From Nonomuraea jabiensis (GTDB lineage: Bacteria > Actinomycetota > Actinomycetes > Streptosporangiales > Streptosporangiaceae), in contig NZ_JACHMB010000001.1 of NCBI RefSeq assembly GCF_014204795.1, forward strand, positions 11,234,501 through 11,298,500: a stretch of DNA of 64,000 nucleotides, written 5' to 3'. Below are positions 1-8,125 of this stretch, in pieces; position 1 is the stretch's first letter, and each line of letters opens with the position of its first letter. Made by a program: the position numbers and the translations under genes. Under the pieces are notes generated by a model. That model was not told the origin of the DNA and did not search any database. It saw only the letters and a list, made by a program, of their open reading frames with translations.

Positions 1-1
1 C

Positions 2-1285
2 GCTGCCCGGCTGGCCTGGAACCGGGCCGTCGAGCAGAAGGTGAGCGCGGTGGTACGGGTCGAGGACGCGGCCGACGCGGCCGCCGTGGTCAGCTACGCG
101 AAGTTGGCCGGGCTGGGCGTGGCCGTCCAGCCCGGCGGTCACGGCGCCGGTGACGGGCTCGACGGCCAGATCCTCGTACGGACCGGCCGGATGCGCGGCG
201 TGGACATCCGGCCGGGCGAGCGGGTGGCGCGCGTCGAAGCCGGCGTCCAGTGGGGCGAGCTGCTGGCCGCCGCGGCCGAGCACGGCCTCACCGGCCTGGC
301 CGGCAGCTCCCCGGTGGTGAGCGTGACCGGCTACACCCTCGGCGGCGGGATCAGCTGGTTCGGCCGCTCGTACGGCCTGGCGGCCAACGGCGTCCGCGCC
401 TTCGAGGTGGTCGACGCCGACGGCGCCCGCGCGCGGGTCACCGCCGCGTCCGACCCGGAGCTGTTCTGGGCGCTGCGCGGAGGGGGCGGCGACTTCGCGC
501 TGGTGACCGCGATGGAGATCGGGCTGTTCCCCGCTCCGCACCTGTACGGCGGAGCCGTCATCTGGCCCGTCGCCCGCGCGGAGCAGGTCCTCGCGGCCTT
601 CCGTGAGATCACGGCGACGGCTCCCGAGGAGCTCACCCTGTGGTTCACGCTCATGCGCTTCCCGCCGCTGCGCGAGCTGCCCGAACCGTTGCGCGGGCTG
701 TCGGCGGTGGCGGTGCACGCCGCGTACCTCGGGGAGGAGGCGGCGGGGCGGGCCCTGCTCGCCCCGCTCGGCCGGGCCGGTGCTCCGCTCCTCGACACCC
801 GCGGCCCGCTGCCGGCGCACGCGCTGGGCGCCATCGCCGCCGAGCCGACCGAGCCCAAGGCCGGCCTGCTGCGCGCGGAGCTCGTCACCGACCTCGACGA
901 CGCCTGCGCCGCCGCGCTGCTCGGCACGGCGGCGGACGGGTCCGTCGCCCCGCTGACCGCCGTGCAGGTGCGGCACCTCGGCGGGGCGCTGAGCCGTCCC
1001 GTCCTGAACGGCGGCGCCTGCGGGCACCTCGCCGAGCCGTACGCGCTGAGCATGCTGGGGGCCGCCGACACGCCGCAGGTCGCCGCCGCCGTCAAGGAGC
1101 GGCAGGCCGCGCTCTCCAGGGCCATGATCCCCCACACCAGCGGACGCAAGCCGTACACGCTGCTCGGCCACGGGGAGAAGGCCGCGGCGGCGTTCCCGGG
1201 CGACGTGCTGGCGCGGCTGCGCGACGTCAAGCGCCGCCGCGACCCGTACGGCGTCTTCCGCAGCAACTTCCCCGTCCAGGCCTGA
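2..1285 (+). CDS. FAD-linked oxidase, berberine-bridge-enzyme-like (5' end outside window)
   Basis: A flavin-dependent oxidoreductase that would use covalently or tightly bound FAD to oxidise an unidentified, probably small organic substrate. The reading frame is open to the first codon of the window, and the residues ahead of the first possible GTG (41) still fit the family (LAWNRAVEQ), so the true start lies upstream. The FAD-binding PCMH region carries PGGHGAG, the glycine/histidine loop that often holds the flavin-linked histidine, and further on GYTLGGGISWFGR. The carboxyl end has the BBE-domain signature DPYGVFRSNFPV. No signal peptide can be judged because the amino end is missing. The stop is followed by a small hairpin before the convergent DUF3040 gene. 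The family call is firm; substrate and pathway are unknown. Confidence 0.9.
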   Translation, partial: AARLAWNRAVEQKVSAVVRVEDAADAAAVVSYAKLAGLGVAVQPGGHGAGDGLDGQILVRTGRMRGVDIRPGERVARVEAGVQWGELLAAAAEHGLTGLAGSSPVVSVTGYTLGGGISWFGRSYGLAANGVRAFEVVDADGARARVTAASDPELFWALRGGGGDFALVTAMEIGLFPAPHLYGGAVIWPVARAEQVLAAFREITATAPEELTLWFTLMRFPPLRELPEPLRGLSAVAVHAAYLGEEAAGRALLAPLGRAGAPLLDTRGPLPAHALGAIAAEPTEPKAGLLRAELVTDLDDACAAALLGTAADGSVAPLTAVQVRHLGGALSRPVLNGGACGHLAEPYALSMLGAADTPQVAAAVKERQAALSRAMIPHTSGRKPYTLLGHGEKAAAAFPGDVLARLRDVKRRRDPYGVFRSNFPVQA

Positions 1286-1346
1286 TGCCGACCCCGCTCG
1301 CCTTCCGTGTTTCGCCCACCGACCCCAGAGGGAGGGACGCCGGCGA

Positions 1347-1363
1347 CGCGGCAGCGTGCCGCG
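1347..1363. terminator. small GC hairpin between convergent genes
   Basis: A 7-bp perfect stem (CGCGGCA / TGCCGCG) with a 3-nt loop lies between two genes whose 3' ends face each other. It has no T-run, as is common in high-GC actinomycetes. The role as a bidirectional terminator is inferred from position. The rest of 1286-1484 shows nothing else I can support. Confidence 0.35.
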
Positions 1364-1484
1364 CGTGGAACGGATCGACGACGGCCCCGGAAGGCAGTAT
1401 GAACAGTCCGAGAACGGCCCGTGACGGAGCGTGTGGGAGGGGGTTCGTGCGGCGCTCGGAAGGCGCCGATCCGTGCAGGGACGG

Positions 1485-1769
1485 CTAGAAGGTGCCGGCG
1501 GCCAAGGCGAGCGCGGCGGCGGCCTCGTGGCGGAGCACCATGATCAAAAGTGTGGCGACCAGCGTGGCTATGAGCAGCCAGCTGATCAGGATGATGACCG
1601 TCGAGCGGCGCGGCCGCCGCCTGCGGCCCGGTTGTCCCTTGGCCTTCGCCTCGCTGCGACGCACCCGCTCGTTGAACGACTCCAGTCGTGCGACGAGTCG
1701 CGGATCGTCGGCGACGAGGTGCTGCTCAATCTGGGCCAGCATCCGCTCCTCGTCCTGCGACCAGGCCAT
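1485..1769 (-). CDS. DUF3040 family small membrane protein
   Basis: A 94-residue protein of the actinobacterial DUF3040 family, whose function is unknown. It has the usual layout: an acidic, helical start (MAWSQDEERMLAQIEQHL), a basic linker rich in Arg and Lys near residues 45-57, then one hydrophobic membrane segment (VIILISWLLIATLVATLLIM). The ATG at 1769 was chosen because a GGGAGG ribosome site lies about 7 nt upstream and the family normally begins at this motif. An in-frame start farther upstream exists but adds nonconserved residues. It stands alone and converges with the FAD oxidase. Confidence 0.85.
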   Translation of the reverse strand: MAWSQDEERMLAQIEQHLVADDPRLVARLESFNERVRRSEAKAKGQPGRRRRPRRSTVIILISWLLIATLVATLLIMVLRHEAAAALALAAGTF

Positions 1770-1879
1770 AGGCGCACCTCCCGAACGCAAGCTCTGCGAC
1801 GTCTTTCTGCCCAACCCTGAAGATCATTAGCCCCCGCCTGACCAGGTAATTGCAACCTCTTTTCGGTTTGCGATCATGC

Positions 1880-1895
1880 TCGAACTGCTGTTCTA
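1880..1895 (+). promoter_or_regulatory. LexA-type SOS box
   Basis: TCGAAC-N4-GTTCTA matches 11 of the 12 conserved positions of the actinobacterial LexA operator (TCGAAC-N4-GTTCGA). It ends 8 nt before the ATG of the radical SAM gene, so LexA bound here would block transcription start or elongation. From memory, the mycobacterial homologue Rv2578c is among the DNA-damage-induced genes, which fits. Not tested here. Confidence 0.7.
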
Positions 1896-1903
1896 ATCAT
1901 GGC

Positions 1904-2935
1904 ATGCGCTGGGACAACCTGCGCCTGGCCGGGTCCGGTCAGGACGATCCGGCCATGCCGCTGTTCGCTCGCGGCGCGGTCACCCGCACGTTCGACACGC
2001 CCGAATTCAGGGGGATGACCTTCTACGAGATCCGGGCCAGATCCATCATCAACCGGGTGCCGGGGGCCAGCCGGGTGCCCTTCGAATACACGATCAACCC
2101 GTATCGCGGGTGCACGCATCGCTGTATTTACTGTTTTGCCCGAAAAACGCATGAATATCTAGATTTTGATGCCGGGGCGGACTTCGACTCGAAGATCGTC
2201 GTCAAGGTCAACGCCGCCGAGCTGGCCCGCAAGGAGCTGGCCTCGCCGCGCTGGGGCGGCCACCACGTGGCCATGGGCACCAACGTCGACTGCTACCAGC
2301 GCGCGGAGGGCCGCTACAAGCTGATGCGCGGCATCCTGGCCGCGTTGCGCGACGCGCGCAACCCGTTCTCGATCCTCACCAAGGGCACGCTGATCCTGCG
2401 GGACCTCGACCTGCTGACGGAGGCCGCGGACGTCGCGGACGTGAGCACCAGCGTGTCGGTCGGCTTCGTCGACCCGGAGGCCTGGCGCGCGGTGGAGCCG
2501 GGCACCCCCAACCCGCGCAGGCGCCTGGAGGTGTGCGCGACGCTCAACGACAACGGCATCGCGTGCGGTGTCCTGATGGCCCCGATCCTCCCGTTCCTCA
2601 CCGACTCCCCCGCCCAGCTGGAGACCACCGTCAAGGAGATCGCCGCCTCCGGCGCCACCCACATCGCGCCCATCGTGCTCCATCTGCGGCCCGGGGCGCG
2701 GGAGTGGTGGCTGGGGTGGCTCTCGCGCGAGCATCCGCGCCTGGTGCCCCGTTATCTGGAGCTGTACGGGCGCGGCGCGTACGCGCCCAAGGCGTACCAG
2801 GAGCGGGTGACGGGCCTGGTCAAGGAGCTGGCCGAACGCCACGGCGTGGGCCGCGCCACCCCGGCCATGGCCCGCCGTCTTCCGCCCCGGGCCGCGCCGG
2901 TCGCGGAGGAGCCGGAGCAGCTACGCCTGCTCTGA
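1904..2935 (+). CDS. Rv2578c-type radical SAM protein
   Basis: A 343-residue radical S-adenosylmethionine protein of the actinobacterial Rv2578c family, related to spore photoproduct lyase-like SAM proteins. It should bind a [4Fe-4S] cluster through C70, C74 and C77 (GCTHRCIYC, a CX3CX2C arrangement like that of spore photoproduct lyase rather than the classical CX3CX2C in other contexts). The conserved stretch MGTNVDCYQ and the later substrate-barrel segments are present. The start MRWDNLRL at 1904 was chosen because the family begins this way; an in-frame ATG 54 nt upstream would run through the SOS box. There is no good ribosome site, so translation may be nearly leaderless. The SOS box suggests a role in DNA damage, but the substrate is unknown. 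Confidence 0.92.
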   Translation: MRWDNLRLAGSGQDDPAMPLFARGAVTRTFDTPEFRGMTFYEIRARSIINRVPGASRVPFEYTINPYRGCTHRCIYCFARKTHEYLDFDAGADFDSKIVVKVNAAELARKELASPRWGGHHVAMGTNVDCYQRAEGRYKLMRGILAALRDARNPFSILTKGTLILRDLDLLTEAADVADVSTSVSVGFVDPEAWRAVEPGTPNPRRRLEVCATLNDNGIACGVLMAPILPFLTDSPAQLETTVKEIAASGATHIAPIVLHLRPGAREWWLGWLSREHPRLVPRYLELYGRGAYAPKAYQERVTGLVKELAERHGVGRATPAMARRLPPRAAPVAEEPEQLRLL

Positions 2936-3222
2936 GCTCCTCGCACGCCATTACGGCCCGAGGACCATCGCCCCCGGCCAGATCGACCGTCATCGGCCTC
3001 GTGCTCGCACCCTTCATCGAGGGTTCGAGCCTCGGCATCCTGACCAGCCAAGGGCGGCTCACCCTGCGTCGCCCCGGCCGGCGTCCCCGGCGCACCTGTC
3101 CTCGATCAGCGCGAAAAGGCAGGCCCAGGGGTTCCTCCGGCCGCCAGCGGTCTGCCACGGCCCGTTTACATGATCGTCATCGGCCCCGCCGACGCTGCTC
3201 GGTGCAGATCAAGGAGGCGCGC

Positions 3223-4782
3223 ATGCGTTGGCTCAAGTCGCTCGTCGTGGCGACGCTCGTCCTGTCCACGGGCGCGGTCCCGGCGTCGGCGTCGGTGTCC
3301 GCCGCCCCGGACGGTACGCTGACACTCGCCTCGTCGAGCGTGCGCCGCGGCGAGCCGATCAAGGCGTCTTTCACCACGCCCCGCCCCGATCCGACCAACT
3401 GGCTCGGCCTCTACACCGACCCGGGCGACGGTCCGGTGGACGAGAAGTTCGTCGGCCCCTCGGTGCGCTGGACCTACATCGCCGGGGAGAGCGGTGCGGC
3501 CACCCTGCCGACCGACGGGCTGGAGCCGGGCAACTACATCGTCTTCGCCCTGGCGAAGGACGGTTACCAGTGGCTCGCCGCGCCGGTGAAGGTCCGGATC
3601 ACGAGCGACGCGCCGCTGCACTTCATCGCCGACGCCTTCAGGCTGCGCAACGCCCGCGCCCTCACCCCGTACCAGGCGAAGGTGGGAGGCGTGGTCCGCG
3701 GGGACACCGACGGGCTCACCTTCCGCAAGGTCAGCGGGCCGCGGTGGATCGGCGTGTCGGCCGACGGCGAGGTCAGCGGGACGCCGCGGGTGCGCGACTC
3801 GCTGCGTCCGGCGCCCCTGCGGGTCGAGGCCCGCAACGCGCGCGCCGAGACCAGCACGGCGACGGTCCGCATCGACGTCCGCCGGCCGGGCCAGGACCTG
3901 GTGCCCGAGCTCAGGGCGATGAGCTTCAACCTGTGGCACAGCGGCAGCCAGGTCGACGACGGCCGGGAGAAGGAGCTGCGGTTTCTGCTCCAGTCCGATG
4001 TGGACGTCGTGGGCCTCCAGGAGACCTCGGCCGTCTCCACTCGCGAGCTGGCCGAAGCGCTGGGCTGGGACTATCACCAGTCGGGCACCGACACCGGCGT
4101 GATCAGCCGGTACCCCATCACCGAACGCAAGCCGCCGGTGGCCAGTGGCCCGCTGTCGGTGGCGACGAAGGTCCGGGTACGGATCGGCGAACGCCAGGAC
4201 GTCGTGGTGTGGAACGTCCACCTCGGCTACAACCCGTACGGCCCGTACGACACGTGCTTCGGCAAGCTGACGCAGGAACAGCTGCTGGCCAACGAGGAGC
4301 GCTCCGGCCGCACGCCCCAGATCCAGGCCGTCTTGCGCGAGATGGGACCGGACCTGGCCGCGGCGCGGCGCACGCCGGTGCTGCTGACGGGCGACTTCAA
4401 CGCCCCGTCCCATCTGGACTGGACCGAGGCCACGGACCGGTGCGGTTACACCACGGTCCCGTGGCCGACCTCGGTGCTGCCCGCGCAGGCCGGGCTGCGG
4501 GACTCCTACCGGGTGGCGCACCCGAACCCGGTGACCGCGCCGGGCATCACCTGGTCGCCGATCTATCCGGTGTTCACGGGCGGTTACGGGTACGACCCGC
4601 ACAAGGGCGAACCCGAGCCGCAGGACCGGATCGACTTCGTCTACTACGCGGGTCCGCTCCGCGTGACCGACTCCAGCGCCCTGGTCGAGGGCACGCCGAC
4701 GGCCGTCCCCAACCACCGCGGCAACACCTGGTCCTCGGACCATGCCGCCGTACTCACCACGTTCCGCACGTCCCGGCTCTGA
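3223..4782 (+). CDS. secreted endonuclease/exonuclease/phosphatase family protein
   Basis: A 519-residue exported metal-dependent phosphodiesterase or nuclease. A Sec signal peptide (MRWLKSLVVATLVLSTGAV, cleavage near the ASA at about 25) is followed by an immunoglobulin-like/Ig-fold region (residues about 30-120; typical WLGLYTD motif), a second beta domain (about 125-220), and an EEP catalytic domain (about 228-519). Catalytic landmarks are FNLWHSG, GLQETS, the metal/phosphate motif TGDFNAPSHLDW and the terminal WSSDHAAV. The ATG at 3223 was chosen because AAGGAGG lies 6 nt upstream and it opens directly into the signal peptide; the frame continues upstream without meaning. The substrate could be nucleic acid, lipid phosphate or a glycerophosphodiester. 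The gene ends in a strong hairpin. Confidence 0.9.
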   Translation: MRWLKSLVVATLVLSTGAVPASASVSAAPDGTLTLASSSVRRGEPIKASFTTPRPDPTNWLGLYTDPGDGPVDEKFVGPSVRWTYIAGESGAATLPTDGLEPGNYIVFALAKDGYQWLAAPVKVRITSDAPLHFIADAFRLRNARALTPYQAKVGGVVRGDTDGLTFRKVSGPRWIGVSADGEVSGTPRVRDSLRPAPLRVEARNARAETSTATVRIDVRRPGQDLVPELRAMSFNLWHSGSQVDDGREKELRFLLQSDVDVVGLQETSAVSTRELAEALGWDYHQSGTDTGVISRYPITERKPPVASGPLSVATKVRVRIGERQDVVVWNVHLGYNPYGPYDTCFGKLTQEQLLANEERSGRTPQIQAVLREMGPDLAAARRTPVLLTGDFNAPSHLDWTEATDRCGYTTVPWPTSVLPAQAGLRDSYRVAHPNPVTAPGITWSPIYPVFTGGYGYDPHKGEPEPQDRIDFVYYAGPLRVTDSSALVEGTPTAVPNHRGNTWSSDHAAVLTTFRTSRL

Positions 4783-4799
4783 ACGCCCGCCACGATTGA

Positions 4800-4825
4800 C
4801 CGCCGCACCCTGCGGGGTGCGGCGG
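4800..4825 (+). terminator. strong hairpin terminator after the EEP gene
   Basis: An 11-bp perfect stem with a TGCG loop starts 17 nt after the stop codon at 4782. There is no T-run. The rest of the interval 4826-5005 is not clearly coding and shows nothing else I can support. Confidence 0.7.
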
Positions 4826-5005
4826 GACGCGTTCCTCCGCCTCCCAGCGTTCCCCCAGGTTGGAGACGTCGTAACGCCTGCAGTCGGCCAAGCTCCCCGC
4901 GCACCGCGTACGCGGCCTCGAAGATGGAGATCGCGGTGGAGGACGGGCACCAGGACTTGGCGGCGATCTCGAAGTCGACAAGCCGACCGGGATAGATTCG
5001 GCAGT

Positions 5006-5779
5006 GTGCTGAAGCGCATCAACTACGACGACCGCCAGCACCTGGTGTACGCGCGCGGTCGAGCGCTGCCCCCCGACGTCGTCGCCGCCTGGATGGCGGA
5101 GTTCGCCCGGCACTCGCCGTCCCGGCGGCCGCTGACGGTCCTGGACCTGGGCAGCGGCACCGGCCGGTTCTCCCCCGCCCTGGCCGACGCCTTCGGCGGT
5201 CCGGTGTACGGCGTCGAGCCCTCCGCCCGGATGCGTCAGGTAGCCGCGAACACCGCCGCTCACCCGTCGGTCAGCTATCTCCAGGGCTCCGCCGAGAAGA
5301 TCCCGCTGCCGGACCACCACTGCGACCTGGCCCTGCTCTACCTGGTGATCCATCACATCCAGGACCTGCCGGCGGCGGCCCCGGAGATCGCCCGCGTGCT
5401 GGCGCCAGGCGGCCGGCTGTTCATCCGCAACGCCTTCGCCGACCGGATGCCCGACCCGCTGTGGCACCGCTGGTTCCCCCGCGCCCGGAACATCGAGGAA
5501 GAGCTCTTCCCCACGGTCGCCGAGGTGGTGGACGCCTTCGCCACGGTCGATCTGCGCCCTGTCGCCCTCACCTCGATGCGGCACCGGCTGGCAGACAGTC
5601 ACGCCGACTACGCCGCACGACTGCGGCTGCGGGCCAGCTCGGTCTTCGATCACATGACTGAGCAGGAAATCGCCGACGGATTCGCAGCCATGGACGCGGA
5701 CCTCGCCGCGCATCCCGGCACCGGCCCGGTCGAGGAGGACTGTGATCTGCTCACCCTGGCGGTCCACCCGAAGACGTGA
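5006..5779 (+). CDS. class I SAM-dependent methyltransferase
   Basis: A 257-residue methyltransferase of the Methyltransf_11/25 type. The SAM-binding motif I is VLDLGSGTGRFS (about residues 48-59), the acidic end of strand 2 is GVEPSARM, motif II/III includes QGSAEKIPLPDHHCDLAL, and LAPGGRLFIRN is the post-motif typical of this fold. The GTG at 5006 begins VLKRINYDDRQH, the usual start of this group; no clear ribosome site precedes it. The carboxyl half (DLRPVALTSMRHRLADS) resembles proteins annotated only as methyltransferases, so the acceptor substrate is unknown. It stands alone and ends in a rho-independent terminator. Confidence 0.88.
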   Translation: MLKRINYDDRQHLVYARGRALPPDVVAAWMAEFARHSPSRRPLTVLDLGSGTGRFSPALADAFGGPVYGVEPSARMRQVAANTAAHPSVSYLQGSAEKIPLPDHHCDLALLYLVIHHIQDLPAAAPEIARVLAPGGRLFIRNAFADRMPDPLWHRWFPRARNIEEELFPTVAEVVDAFATVDLRPVALTSMRHRLADSHADYAARLRLRASSVFDHMTEQEIADGFAAMDADLAAHPGTGPVEEDCDLLTLAVHPKT

Positions 5780-5787
5780 GGCTCACA

Positions 5788-5810
5788 GTGTCCGGCGTCG
5801 GACGCTTTTT
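5788..5810 (+). terminator. rho-independent terminator
   Basis: A 7-bp stem (one G-T pair) with a GCGT loop is followed directly by TTTTT. It lies 9 nt after the methyltransferase stop and faces the convergent serine hydrolase gene. One of the few T-run terminators in the window. Confidence 0.8.
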
Positions 5811-5894
5811 GGTGCATGACCGCTCAAGCCCCCCGTGAAACGCTACGGCGTGGCGGGCGAGTTGGGTCTGAGCAAAATGATCTCTTCTTTCACG

Positions 5895-6974
5895 TCAACG
5901 GTCGCACATGGCGGCGACGAAGGCGTCGATCAGGTGCTGCCGCTTCTCGGGGACACCCGTGACGTAGACGGTGGCCGCGCGCCCAGCCCGGTCCCGGCCG
6001 CTGAACACCGCGGCCCCCGGCATGTCACCGGCTCCGAAGTAGACATAACCGCAGCCCGGCTCCATCCGGGCCACCCCGTAGCCGTAGCGGGCGCCCGCAG
6101 GCCAGCCTTCCTGCTCGACCGCCACCGTGCCGGCCATCATCCTGCCCAGCGGGGCCTTACGCCAGAACCGGTTGAGGTCCTCCGGGGTGGAGACCAGACC
6201 GCCGCTGGGCCCGAACTCGTACGTGGGCAGCCGGTCGGTCAGATCCACCTCGCCGTCCTGCGGGCGGCCCGGGTTCACACCGTACGTGTGGGCGTGCGGG
6301 CCACGGATGCCGTAGTCGCCCTTGGCCGGCCAGTACGTGTCCCGCATCCCGTACGGCTTCAAGATCAGATCCCGGCTCGCCTGCCGGAAGTCCTTACCGG
6401 TCACCTCGGTCACGATCATGCCGAGGACCAGGTAGTTGGTGTTGGCATAGGAGAATGAGCCGCGGGGTGTGGGCTTCAGCGCGAGCGCCACCCGCAGGTA
6501 GTCGGGGAACGGCTCCTTCCACTCGATCGCGTTGAGGAACTCGGGCAGGCCGCTGGTCTGCTGCAGCAGCATCCGAACGGTGATCTTCCGCCCGTCGATC
6601 GCCGCACCGTCGCCCCGGCCGCGCAGCACGCCGGGCAGATAGCGCTCCACCGGGGCGGCCAGGTCGATCTTCTTCTGGTCGGCCAGTCGCAGCACGGTGG
6701 CGGCGATGATCGGCTTGCTCACGCTGGCGATCCGGAACCGGCCCTCGGGGCCGATCATCGGCTGGCCGGTGCCCCGCTCCGCGGTGCCGGAACGCAGCGT
6801 CACGGTCGTGCCGTCCGGGGTCCGCACCTGGCTCAACACGCCGGCCATGCCATCCTCGGTGGTGAGCCGGTCAAGGCGGGACTGCGGCGAGGGCGTTGCG
6901 GCGGCAGCGAAGGCGGGAGCTACGGGGGCGATGACCAGGCAGCCGGCGACAGCGGCGGCGAGCAATTTCTTCAT
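5895..6974 (-). CDS. secreted serine hydrolase, beta-lactamase/D-Ala-D-Ala carboxypeptidase family
   Basis: A 359-residue exported penicillin-binding-like serine hydrolase. The Sec signal peptide is MKKLLAAAVAGCLVIAPVAPAFA. The SxxK nucleophile motif is S84-V-S-K87 and the second motif is Y176-A-N178. The third motif, normally HxG or KTG before the last strand, appears as YFGAGDMPG, so the usual His or Lys seems replaced by Phe or shifted. Whether the enzyme is fully active as a carboxypeptidase is therefore open; a role as an esterase or peptidase is possible. The ATG at 6974 starts the signal peptide, but its GGAGG lies only one base away, which is unusually close. The gene stands alone. 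Confidence 0.88.
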   Translation of the reverse strand: MKKLLAAAVAGCLVIAPVAPAFAAAATPSPQSRLDRLTTEDGMAGVLSQVRTPDGTTVTLRSGTAERGTGQPMIGPEGRFRIASVSKPIIAATVLRLADQKKIDLAAPVERYLPGVLRGRGDGAAIDGRKITVRMLLQQTSGLPEFLNAIEWKEPFPDYLRVALALKPTPRGSFSYANTNYLVLGMIVTEVTGKDFRQASRDLILKPYGMRDTYWPAKGDYGIRGPHAHTYGVNPGRPQDGEVDLTDRLPTYEFGPSGGLVSTPEDLNRFWRKAPLGRMMAGTVAVEQEGWPAGARYGYGVARMEPGCGYVYFGAGDMPGAAVFSGRDRAGRAATVYVTGVPEKRQHLIDAFVAAMCDR

Positions 6975-7130
6975 GCCTCCAATGTGGCGAGAAGATCACT
7001 CATGTTCAGTCATGCCTACCTGCCTGTTGGGGTGGAGGCCTTCCCCACCCTGTCCAAAGTCCCCCCTTTCGGCGAGGAAACGCGGGAAGTCATGGGCAGG
7101 AAGCGCCAGGGAATGACGCTGATCGGAGCC

Positions 7131-7927
7131 TCACCGGATCTCTTCCACATCCATCGCGAGGCCGAAATGGTCACTGGCCCAGACGCCGTTGACCGGCTGG
7201 TTGAAGATCTGCCAGCAGCCCGCCAGGCGTAGGGTCGGGCCGTTTCCGTGACAACGGACGAAGAGGTAGTCAATGCGCCTGCCTACTTCCAGCGGCCAGT
7301 TTCCGTTTGTCACGAGTGGATTGGCCGGGGTGAAGGTGTGCCCCGGATCGTGTGAATGCGCCCATTGCCACACGTCACGGTAAGCGACGCTGGTCCCCTG
7401 AAGAGATTGCAAACCACTCCAGAAGCGGATGCTGGCCGACTCTGGCGGCGCATCGAAGTCTCCGGCCACCACCACGTGCCAGCTCCGATCACCGAGCACC
7501 TCCTCGATCAGTTTCGCTGCCTGGACGGCTTGGAGTTCACGCTCATGTTCGTGCCCCAGGCGAAAGGAGGGCTTGTGGTTGACGAACAGCAATGGCTCTG
7601 GCGCCAGAACCTCCGCGAGGCCGATCCAGCCGGCGAATTCCGACAGGTTCACGCGATCGGTCACGTCCAGCCTCATCTGCCGGATCTCACCCAGGGGCCA
7701 GCGACTGGCGATCGAGGCCCGAGTGCCATCGGCTTCCCCTCGTCCTGGTGAACGACGTGATAGTCAGGTCCCAGCAGGTCGACAATCTGGTCGTAGTCGT
7801 CTGTCACGACCGATTCCTGGAATGCGACGAGATCCGGACGCAGGTCACGCAACCCAGCGATCAGCACCTCGCGGCGCTTGCTCCAGCAGCCGTTCCTGGC
7901 CCAGACGTTCAGCGTGGCAACTCGCAT
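7131..7927 (-). pseudogene. endonuclease/exonuclease/phosphatase family gene, frameshifted
   Basis: Two adjacent frames together make one EEP protein of about 265 residues. The first part starts at 7927 (MRVATLNVWARNGCWSKRR ... VAFQESVVTDDYDQIVDLLGPDYHVVHQDEG). The second ends at 7131 and carries FVNHKPSF, AGDFDAPPES, RIDYLFVRC and ASDHFGLAMDV. The break is near 7722-7735: after HQDEGKPM the frame slips, and restoring one G (ATGGC to ATGGGC on the coding strand) gives an unbroken TRASIASRWPLGEIRQMRLD, which fits the family. Both metal-binding halves are otherwise intact and not eroded. So this is either a recent single-base loss or a base-calling error. It is a cytosolic relative of the secreted EEP at 3223. 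Confidence 0.82.
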
Positions 7928-8125
7928 ATTCCGGCGCTACCCCAGTCAGCGGAACAAAAGCGCGGTCTGAGTAGACGGCCGCTGCAGATGTAGCGGGAGG
8001 GTCGCCGGCCATGGCGACGATGGCGGCCCAGCGGATGGTCGCCTCGGATACGGCGGGGTCGCGTTCGTGGTCGCGAGCCAACCGCTGAAAGTGGTCGAGT
8101 ACCTTCACCAGTCGAATACGGTAAA

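Noticed and set aside
4826..5005. Possible gene remnant between EEP and methyltransferase
   Set aside because: Some frames look protein-like on the minus strand but no family could be recognised and there is no start with a ribosome site.
7845..8108. Minus-strand frame starting with GTG (KVLDHFQRLARDHERDPAVSEATIRW)
   Set aside because: The first 35 residues look protein-like, but the rest runs antisense to nothing conserved and overlaps the broken EEP gene in another frame; no ribosome site. Possibly a remnant, not supported as a gene.
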